From: Microbotryum silenes-acaulis
Lineage: Eukaryota; Basidiomycota; Microbotryomycetes; Microbotryales; Microbotryaceae
DNA length: 64,000 nt
Assembly: GCA_003665825.1 (NCBI GenBank)
Contig: QPFY01000002.1
Span: 868,001 to 932,000 of the forward strand
Direction: 5' to 3'
Below, piece by piece: positions 56,239 through 64,000 of this stretch. Below the pieces are notes generated by a model. That model was not told the origin of the DNA. It worked only from the letters and a program-made list of their open reading frames with translations, and did no database searches. The translations under genes and the position numbers were made by a program. Numbering within the stretch: the stretch's first letter is position 1; each line of letters starts with the position of its first letter.

Positions 56239-57373
56239 ACTTCCCCATGTTTCCTGGAATCACACTCAGGGCGATCAATGGGCAGACGGTTCTTCTTCAC
56301 CTTCCTCGCAATTTGCAAGAATCGGCATTCTGGTTCACTTTCGGGCCCCATCTTCCCGTGCTTATCACTGCTACCTTCCCGAGGGTAATATCGTCATCCT
56401 GATACGGAAAAGCCCCCGGTTATAGGGATACGGAAAAGATTCTTGAGTGATGAGCCGATTCAGGAACTAGCGGGATGCCAGTAAATCATGAGAAAAGGCC
56501 CGAGAATGGACCGGGGGCTGCGCTGTTTCTCGCCGAGGAAAACCCTGTGCTGCTCAGCGATGCGCAATCCTGGGCCCAAGGCGGATCGAGAGGGCCAGGG
56601 CTGGCAGGGTAGAATGCCGCCGATTCGCCTGCCGAAAATCTCCGCGCGAATCTGCCATGAGGGAAGCTGTGTAGATTCAAGGACAAGGATTATTGCGATT
56701 GTGGTGAGTGAGACAATATAGGTGGCGCTCGAATTACAGCTTGTAAGCTGTGCATAGCCCTACGACACTCTTGGGCGTGCGGAACAGGTAGGCCTGGGCT
56801 TCTGAAAAAGCGCGCGCGCGAGGCGGCGCGGCAGCAAAGCCCAATCCAGCGGATCGACATTCTTCAGGCTTCCCAGTTGGGACGGGTTGGGTGACGTCGG
56901 CTGCGCGCGTGTCAATAATGGCTCGGAGCCCTTTCCCGCCAATTCAGCTCTCTTGGACTTCTCCGACAAATTGCAAGTGGAGAGGGGTCTGGTGTACACC
57001 CCAAGACGTTGATCATCTTGTAGATTGCTTGGCTCCCGTCTCTTGACTTGCTCCCCATCACTCCCTATCGTACCGTGCCGTTCCGTTCACTCCCTCTCGA
57101 TCCGTTCGCCCTTTGTCTCCGAAGCCGGCTTGACGCCGTCTCTCCCACATCTCCGAACCACCCTCGAGTTTCGCAATTCCGCGTTCGGCTCGTCGTTGAT
57201 CGAGAGCCTTCGTAGAACTTATCCCCCGAGTCCGCTTCCACCTCTCCACCTCTACAACACACGGCGCCGGTCGCTACCACTAGCTCAACCCCTTTCTTTC
57301 CCATCGCAAAGCTCGGATCTCTCTCCTCTCCGCCGGGCGGAACCCCAAACCCTATCCCCTCACATCAATCACC
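56239..57373. other. Intergenic region of about 1.1 kb
   Basis: Between the PCI gene and the secreted-protein gene. CT-rich sequence over 57040-57370 is likely the promoter and 5' untranslated region of the latter. Open frames lack domains. GCGCGCGCGAGGCGGCGCGG near 56810 is the only compositional oddity. Confidence 0.45.
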
Positions 57374-58867
57374 ATGCCTCGTCAATTCGCACCCTCGATG
57401 GGTCTCTTCGTCATCCTGGTCTCCTTCTTCAACCACTTGGCCCCCGCCTTGGCTCACATCGAGATGCTCCATCCTTACGTGAGTCCACCATTACCATCAC
57501 CAACTGTTGGTTCCTTCGTTTGTGCATGAAATTGCGTAGTGCCGAACCGGAGCGAATGGGTCCTCGGCCCGCCGCGCCCGAGGGGAGTGGGATCCGTTGA
57601 ACATGGTCAACTCGAAAAGCCATCTCGCTCTTTCGAGGATTACAAGCTCATCCTTCTCCATGAACTAGGGTTGCTGATACGGCTCCATATCACCACTTGA
57701 TTCTTGTCATACAGGCCATCAACTCCAAGTATGATCCGGTAAGTGTATCGAATCTAAGCGTGGTGGCCCTTAATTGAATAAGAGACTGACTTGACTTGAA
57801 TGTCCGTTTGTGTACCTACCCAGCAAACGCTCGAGGCGAACAAGGACTACAGCATGACCTCACCTCTCCTCTCCAACGGAGCCAACTACCCCTGCAAAGG
57901 CTACAACACCCCCTCCGCGTACTCGACCCTGAACTCGGTCGATACCCTCGTCTCTGGAACGTCTTACACGGTCGAATTGGCAGGCAGCGCCGTCCACGGT
58001 GGTGGATCATGCCAGTTCTCCGTCTCCTACGACCAAGGCAAGACGTTCGCGGTTATCGCTTCCATCATTGGGGGCTGCCCGATCGGGCTTAAATTCACGA
58101 TCCCGATCCCTAACCTCCCTTCGGCGAAGAAGGCGACCTTCGCTTGGACGTGGTTCAATCTCATCGGCAATCGCGAAGAGTACATGAACTGCGCCATCGT
58201 CGATATCCAAGGACCCAGCCAGCAGACCTCGTACACCGGTTCCACTCCTTTCCGAGCCAACACGTTCGCCGATGGAACGTGCATCACGACCGAGGGACAG
58301 GAGGTCGTCTTCCCCAACCCCGGAAAGTCGGTGCAATACCTCGGCACCTCGACCAAGTCAACTCCTGCGACCGTGCTGAACAACTGCGCTTTTGATCAAG
58401 ACATCACCGTCGTCATCGCTCCTTCCAGCGGGTCGAGTACTTCCTCAACGACGAGCGCCGGCGTCTCCTCGTCGACGACGACAACTACGAGCTCAAGCAC
58501 CACCACGACCTCCACCGCCTCGTCGACCACCGCTTCGCCGACCAGCACTTCCCGAACCACGATCACGTTCGCCTTCACCACTACTGCTACACCCACAACC
58601 AAGTCGTCGACGACTACGAAAACCACAACGAAGAAGACGGCGACAACAAAGAAGACTACGTCAACCAAACGCCACTCGACCAAGACCGTCGCCACGCCCT
58701 CCCCGACTGCGGCAGCGCCAACGACCTACCTTCGGTGCGACTCATCGACGACGTTCTCTTTGTGCTTGATTCCTGCGAAAGGGTCGACCCAACCGACGTG
58801 TTTCTTCATGGGCAACGTCGCGGCTGGGACGGTGTGCTCCGATGGGCAGATCATCTTCGCGTCATGA
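57374..58867 (+). CDS. Secreted LPMO-like protein with Thr/Ser-rich linker and C-terminal Cys module
   Basis: Three exons close in frame to 390 aa: 57374-57478, 57715-57738 (24 nt) and 57824-58867. A signal peptide (FAPSMGLFVILVSFF...PALA) is predicted to be cut before HIEMLHPY, leaving His as residue 1, the first ligand of a copper histidine brace as in lytic polysaccharide monooxygenases. The second His is offered by SAVHGGGSCQFSVSYD. The domain continues IIGGCPIGLKFTIPIPNLPS and TFAWTWFNLIGNREEYMNC, a pattern common in fungal secreted proteins of this kind. After about residue 250 comes a Ser/Thr linker with Lys-rich TTKTTTKKTATTKK, then a module with four Cys (LRCDSST...CSDGQ). Substrate and true activity are unknown; it acts outside the cell or in the wall. 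Confidence 0.82.
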
Positions 58868-59367
58868 AAGGAGAAGGCGCTGGTTCGCTCAAACGGGGGG
58901 GGGGGGGGGGGGGGGGGTCCGTCATTATCTGACAAAAATATGTTCTATCATATTCGTCTTACAAAGAGTAGTCCTTACTAGTCTGTGACTGCCAAGGGGT
59001 AAGTATGTTTCCAATGTCATTGAAAGCTCGTACGCCGAGCATGTTGATCTTCTGACCCCGGAAAGCGGTATCGACTTGAGAGTACCACGGGATCATGACG
59101 AACCCGATTTCGACACCACGGGTTGTCCTGGAATAACGACCCGCAAGAGTAGAACTCAGTGCCGCAGCCAGCCAGTGAGGAAGAGTTGCTTTTAGTGATG
59201 ACAAAGGGCACGATCTGCGACAGACTTCCGAGTTCCTACGAAACGGGGTAGGAAGCGAAGATAGAGGACAAAGGCAGCGCCCAAAAAGGGGGATACAAAT
59301 TGACAGAACGAAGACATAGATGAACTCGGGTGAAGGAGCAATTCCGTAGCGGAAGGTTGCGCGACAC
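58868..59367. other. Convergent 3' region with a long G run
   Basis: 500 bp between the LPMO-like gene and NCS-1. It contains the G23 run at 58895-58917, 28 bp after the stop. No gene seen. Confidence 0.5.
58895..58917 (+). repeat. Homopolymer of 23 G
   Basis: Uninterrupted G run just after the stop codon of the secreted LPMO-like gene. Its true length is doubtful, since such runs are hard to sequence. Confidence 0.85.
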
Positions 59368-60983
59368 TTATACGAGTCCGTCGTAGAGCGACAAAGCCTG
59401 GCGGTGGGATCAAAACGAACCGTCGTGTGTCAGCGCTGTCAAGATGTCAAGCGTATATAGGGTTCACCCGGGGCTCACCTGGACGATTGTGGGGTCCTTC
59501 TTGCTTCCTTCCTTGAACTCCTCGAATGTGAGCTATGTGGCACGTGCAAATGGGTGCGGTGGGGTCAAACCGTGTTGCACGAGAACGTTTCGAGTGCGAT
59601 CGCACAAGACGTACCTGATGGTCGTGGTTGAGATCCATAGTGCGGAAGATCTTGTCGACTCGCTGTGAACCAGGTCGGAGAGTCAGCCATCTGAGAGCCA
59701 AGCAAAGTGTACTGCACCGGTGTGCGGACAACTGACCTTGGCAGGGGTATCCTCGTCAGGCGGCAGCTTGACCACTACAAAGTCAGATCGATGCACGGGC
59801 ACATTAGCAGCTGCGCCACAAGAAAGTGGGACGTGCGATAGTGGAGGGAAACTCACTCTCGCCGGTCATGTCGTAAATGGCAGTGACAATCTTGAGCATC
59901 TCGTCGTACGTGATGGTACCATCACTATTAATGTCGTACAACTGGAATGCCCCTAAAGTCATTGAAAGAGAGAGCCAAAGTCAGACGAGGGGTCCAGGGT
60001 GGCGCGTAGGAGACAGGTCCGCTTACATTGGAGCTTTTCGTCGAGCTGGCCTCGGGACGTGATGGATAGAGCACAGATGAATTCTCGAAAGTCGATCGTG
60101 CCGTTGTTGTTCTTGTCTGCTCGTTTGCAGCCGGCGCCAGTTCGGGGAAATGGTCAGATCGGCCTCTACAGCCCTACTGGCGAGCGTTCATCGAAGAGAC
60201 GAGATGTGAACTGACCAAATACTTTGAAGACGTGCTCGGCGAATGCCTTGGGGTTGCCAAAGGGGAAGAACTGCTTGTAGATACGCGCAAACTCGTCCTG
60301 GTTGAGGACGCCCGAAGGGCAATCCTTGACGAAACCTTTGTACCTGATGATGGGGTTGTGACGAAACGATGAGCGCGAGGTCCCTCGGATTTAGGTGCGA
60401 ATCGTTGGAACACTCACCATTGCTGTAATTCCTTCTTGTCGACTGTAGGGATAAACAGAATGAATTGGAGCCCACGTTCAAGGCGAGGTGGGGGCACGCG
60501 CAGTCAGCACCGGATGTATGACAATGGCATGAGCCGTGGCAAGTTTCAGGTATCTTGTAGCCTCTCGGATCATGAAAGTCTGATCGACGGTCCGATCTGG
60601 CGACTACCGAGCCTGGGGCACGCCGCGGACGGGCTGGACGGGCTGGACTCGGGAGCTTGGGAAGGACCCAATGACGACGTGGGGGAGCGGTTCTTGCAAG
60701 GCCAGCAAGAGGGAAGTACGATGAGGCGACGCTTCGACTGACAATAGGTGTTCTTTTGCAGGTCCTTGAGGTCCTCAGGCGACAACTTGGATTGTGATTT
60801 TCCCTGCAGTTTGCGTGGGTTGCGAGCCAGTCAGTTGAGGTGGTCCGCGTCGTCTCGCCAGGCCGAGTACCGTACAGCGCGCCCGTCGACAGCCGACCGG
60901 CGCGTCAGACCTTGGGGTGGGCACAGCGCGCAGGTGCAACGTGTTTCCACTCGAGGGGCGAGCGCAAGGCGGTGACTTACCAT
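59368..60983 (-). CDS. FRQ1: Neuronal calcium sensor-1/frequenin
   Basis: Frq1/NCS-1 is an N-myristoylated EF-hand protein that activates Golgi phosphatidylinositol 4-kinase. The first coding exon is only the ATG (60981-60983), followed at once by GTAAGT; the 177-nt intron ends at 60804 and exon 2 begins [17 protein letters not shown], giving MGKSQSKL, a myristoylation signal. Later exons join as [53 protein letters not shown] (EF-hand 2), [16 protein letters not shown] (EF-hand 3), [18 protein letters not shown] (EF-hand 4) and ALSLYDGLV at 59368. EF-hand 1 has the KDCPSG substitution and should not bind calcium. About nine exons. Confidence 0.95.
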
Positions 60984-61609
60984 GATGGATGACTTGTTGT
61001 TGTTTTCAGAGGCTGTAAGGTGCAAATTGGAAGGTGGTGGTCGTCGTGCGAAGGGCAGCAGGAGGCGATCACTGATCAGGTGAACGGGCCGGCTGGAGCA
61101 GACGCCTGGCGCTCACAATCGTAGTACAATCGTTTTGCTGGGCTTGGGCTTTGTGCTTGGCCGTCCCTCGCTGGCCCTCGTGGAGGCCCTCGTGGATGCC
61201 GACGCCCGCGGCGTACTCAGCGTGGCAGTGCCAAGTTCCGCAGGCGTGACCCTGGCATCCGGAATGGAAGCCAGACTTTGGTCTCTCAGCAGGATGAGCT
61301 GACGAAAAGTCAAAATGTTCGAGAGATTTTTCCTTGTTCGTATCCGAGACACAAAACCATGGCGCCAACTTAGTTTTCGAGCCTCGGCGATAAATGTGTC
61401 ATCACTGCAGTCGAGTCGGACCTACGTCTGCTTTCCTGGGTGGGTCTTTTCTCATTAACACCGAACCAAAAAAGCTTGAGCGGGAAAGATATTTCTGAGC
61501 GGGTGCCGACAAGACTTAATGAAGCTTGAGAGAATAGTGGCACGCCGGCCTGCGCGCGATGAAGGCCTTTGCCCGCTGTCCAACCGCGATCGCGCTTGAA
61601 GTCAAAAAG
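60984..61609. promoter_or_regulatory. Divergent promoter between FRQ1 and EMC3
   Basis: 626 bp between diverging starts. A 99-codon minus-strand frame at 61069-61368 has no exon-like features. It should include the FRQ1 5' untranslated region (CAACAACAAG near 60985-61000 on the minus strand). Confidence 0.5.
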
Positions 61610-62932
61610 ATGAAGCAAGACCTGGTATTGGATCCTGGTCAGTCGCAATCCTACTGATAGCAAAGGTAATAACGAGACTAATCAAGCACTCTATGACGCT
61701 CTACAGCCATCCGGGACTGGGTATGTAGACGTACTTCTAGTCGCTGCCCTCGCGTCGTGGCCATAGACTCAAGGATCCTATGCACTCTTCATCCCCGCAG
61801 GTCCTTGGTCCTTTGACTGCCATCATGCTGCTCAGTGGTCTAACTCGCCACTATGTAGCTATGGGCATGAACTCGCCGCCAAAGCAACAGCCTCTCCTAG
61901 CCATTCGCGAGCAGTACGCCGTCGGGCTCGCTCCACCCACTGCCACAACTTGCAACCCGAGCTGAAGCTTGACATCGTTCTTTAATCTCTCAGGCGATCT
62001 CTTACACGGGGATTGATCTTGCGAAGCAACTCGTCCTTCCTTCCGCCTGCGGCCTTCATCGCTCTCAAAGCCCACCTTGCTTCGGCCTACCAGTCGGGCT
62101 ACTACCTCAAGGAACCGCCTAGAGCAGAAGGGGAGGCCGCACCACCACCTGCGAATGCCTTGACTGATCCGGGAGCGATGGATGGGATGTTGGATATGCT
62201 CAAGAAGCAGGCTGTTGGGTTCTTGCCTCAGGTGGGTCGTTGCAGGCTTCGTTCAAGAGCCCTACTTGAGCGCGGCACTAAGACAATGGGAATTTTATTC
62301 GCAGACCATCTTGATGTACTACATCGGATACTTCTTCGAAGGATTCGTCCTTAGTGCGTGACGATCATCTGAGCGTGTTCAGGACTGGGTACCCCTGGCT
62401 TCCGGCTGACGTTCCACCCCCACATGCTCTCCGAATTCCCTTACCATCCATCCCCCACAGCTCGACTACCATTCCCCCTCACCCTTCGCTTCAAGTCGAT
62501 GCTTCAAAGAGGAATTGAAACCCAAGACATGGACGTCAGCTGGGTCTCGTCCGTTTCGTGGTATTTCCTGTGCTTGTTTGGGCTGAGCTCGGTCTATCGG
62601 TTGATTCTGGGCGAGGAAAATGGTCAGTCCTCAACGCAATACACGCGACAGTTCACTCTGAACGGCAATTGATGCCTTTCTGTCGACGAATTGCAGCTGC
62701 CGATGGGAATGGAGCCATGATGGCACAGATGGGCGGGATGGGAGGGATGATGGGAGGGATGGGGGCAAGTCCAGCCGCTGGTGCTGCACCTCCACCTCCA
62801 ATGCCGGGGCAACCTGCCGTCGACTATCACAAGCTGATGAAGAATGAGAAGGAGAACTTGGACATTGTCGAGTACAGCTGGGTCTGTGAAGGCGTCGAGG
62901 ATAGGTTGCTGAAGAAGTTTGGCTCGGGATGA
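61610..62932 (+). CDS. EMC3: ER membrane protein complex subunit 3
   Basis: EMC3 is the Oxa1-superfamily insertase core of the EMC, which inserts tail-anchored and multipass proteins into the ER membrane. The start MKQDLVLDP at 61610 is spliced (GTCAGT donor) to AIRDW and then VLGPLTAIMLLSGLTRHYVA, the first membrane helix with the conserved DPAIRDWVL. An exon near 62008 gives RSLTRGLILRSNSSFLPPAA. The second and third helices are TILMYYIGYFFEGFVL and WVSSVSWYFLCLFGLSSVYR, with PLTLRFKSMLQRGIE between. The C-terminal exon has a Met/Gly-rich patch (MMAQMGGMGGMMGGMG) and YHKLMKNEKENLDIVEYSW, ending LLKKFGSG. About six exons; the exon edges near 61740-62000 are approximate. Confidence 0.93.
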
Positions 62933-63242
62933 AATTCCACTTGAAGGTGATTTGGGCTTCTCCATCCAGTGGCACAGTGATTTTGCCATTAGTCCGCGTT
63001 ACAAAAGGTGGTAAGACTAGAAGAAATTGTGCAGTCCTGCAGACACACCCCGTTTTTGCAAGAGGACTGCGTCACATGACTGTTCGGTTCCGGGACCGGC
63101 TCTCCGTCGGAGTTCCGTCGGCTGAACGGCGGCGCGTCAGTGATAGGGCTTCGCAGACCCGACAGGGTTCGAGGTCCGGCGCGTGCCGACTTGACTCCTC
63201 ACTCCACTGCGAACCATCTTCCCCACAATTATCAACACGACC
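62933..63242. promoter_or_regulatory. Promoter region of MTD1
   Basis: 310 bp between the EMC3 stop and the MTD1 start, on the same strand. No recognisable motif beyond CT-rich sequence near 63190-63240. Confidence 0.45.
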
Positions 63243-64000
63243 ATGTCGACTGAAGTCCCTACGACGCTGTGCACGACGGTGACGGGAGAAGCCGTGGCCA
63301 AGCCTTTCCGTGCGGCCATCATCGCCACGACCTCGACCTCGTCGCCTCGACCCAAGCTCGTCGGTCTGCTCGCCAACTCGAATGCGCCGTCACGCGCCTA
63401 CGCCGAATGGACCGCCAAGGCATGCCAGGCAGTAGGGATCAACTATGAACTGCGAGAAGTCGGTGCGATCAAGGAAGGCCAGGACCACGCTGTGGCCGAG
63501 CAAGGGGAGGTCGAGGAAGCCATCTTGGAAGCGAACGCCGATGACGCGGTGCATGGCATCATGGTCTACTACCCCATCTTTGGGCCCAGGCAAGACGGGT
63601 ACTTGCAACAGGCTGTTAGTCCGCTCAAGGATGTCGAGGGGCTCAACTTTACATGGTATGTCTGGCCGGCCTGTCGGCTCTTTCTCCATGGTCAGAGCTC
63701 GGAGCTCTCGCTCTAGCGCCGAGGTCACGTTACCGTCCTCGGCCTAGAGGACCACCCCGAACTGACCAGTCCGCACCTACACTACATCAGGCTCTTTTCC
63801 CTTTATCATAACACGCGATTCATCGATCCTCGCAAGATTGCACTCGCTGCCCAAGTCGTCTCACCCCCCGCTGCTTCAACCTCAGGATCGGGTCCCGCCG
63901 AGCCCGAGCTCGTCAAGGCAATCCTGCCGTGTACCCCTTTGGCGATCGTCAAAACGCTCGAGCACTGTCAAGTGTACAACCCCGTCTTACCTTATGGCTC
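63243..64000 (+). CDS. MTD1: NAD-dependent methylenetetrahydrofolate dehydrogenase, partial at the right edge
   Basis: Mtd1 is the cytosolic enzyme that oxidises 5,10-methylene-THF with NAD. It starts MSTEVPTTLCTTVTGEAVAK at 63243, and the family blocks PKLVGLLANSNAPSRAYAEW, YELREVGAIKEG, DAVHGIMVYYPIFGPRQDGY and PLKDVEGLNFTW are present. One intron (about 63657-63790) joins the Trp codon to LFSLYHNTRFID, and the second exon continues ILPCTPLAIVKTLEH, the folate-enzyme PCTP motif, to the window end at VLPYG. The remaining C-terminal half, with the NAD fold, lies beyond the edge. No bifunctional cyclohydrolase extension can be judged from the part seen. Confidence 0.94.

Noticed and set aside
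61069..61368. 99-codon minus-strand frame upstream of NCS-1
   Set aside because: No domain, no exon continuity and a position expected for the promoter of two divergent genes.
31..64000. CRISPR arrays, bacterial promoters and ribosome binding sites
   Set aside because: All genes are spliced eukaryotic genes; the repeats seen are microsatellites or transposon ends without repeat-spacer order.

Overview
The window is nuclear DNA of a basidiomycete fungus, most likely a yeast-forming lineage of the Pucciniomycotina type; that placement is inference from gene content, GC-rich codon use and intron style, not from a marker gene. Genes are dense, spliceosomal introns are numerous and short (mostly 43 to 100 nt), donors are GTRAGT, GTCAGT or GTACGT, and several exons are tiny (3 to 40 nt). 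The genes are unrelated housekeeping genes. I see no operon, secondary-metabolite cluster, CRISPR array, rRNA or credible tRNA. Twenty-eight host genes are called; the last runs off the right edge. There is also one DNA transposon relic.

Layout. 0.6-10.9 kb: NAD(P)-dependent reductase (-), PUS7-type pseudouridine synthase (+), a small single-pass and probably mitochondrial protein (-), the splicing factor Cactin (-), and urease accessory protein UreD (+). 11.2-19.4 kb: four minus-strand reading units reduce to three genes, a RanBP3/Yrb2-like Ran-binding protein, a Trp-Gly-repeat protein with adaptor-type motifs, and an ADF-H/coiled-coil/PH protein. 20.1-30.6 kb: an unrecognised small gene (+), Ssb-type Hsp70 (-), mitochondrial uS2m (+), Nab2-type CCCH protein (-), the ubiquitin-like Hub1 (+) and the KDEL receptor Erd2 (-). 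31.4-43.0 kb: CLC chloride/proton exchanger (+), CENP-S/MHF1 (-), DPH3 (-), an Ufe1/syntaxin-18-like SNARE (+) and a disordered unknown (+). 43.3-45.8 kb: a pogo/Tigger-family element with perfect inverted repeats and TA duplication, but with its catalytic core deleted. 46.0-64 kb: DsbA-like protein (+), PP4 regulatory subunit Psy2 (-), PP1 regulator Glc8/inhibitor-2 (+), Nudix hydrolase (-), THP1/PCID2 PCI protein (+), a secreted LPMO-like protein (+), NCS-1/frequenin (-), EMC3 (+) and the start of MTD1 (+).

Most neighbours are in divergent or convergent pairs. Divergent starts often lie only 170-770 bp apart (Cactin/UreD, Psy2/Glc8, Nudix/THP1, DPH3/Ufe1), so shared promoters are likely. 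The points most worth checking are: a HUB1 start codon that exists only after splicing (A|TG) and a Hub1 C-terminus without the usual di-tyrosine; an NCS-1 first coding exon that is just ATG; recurrent micro-exons; the internally deleted pogo element that keeps a PCNA-binding-like tail; Gly/Arg-rich inserts in PUS7; and the ADF-H plus PH architecture. All gene models were built by eye from reading frames, splice consensus and protein family memory; exon edges are given only where the frame closes.
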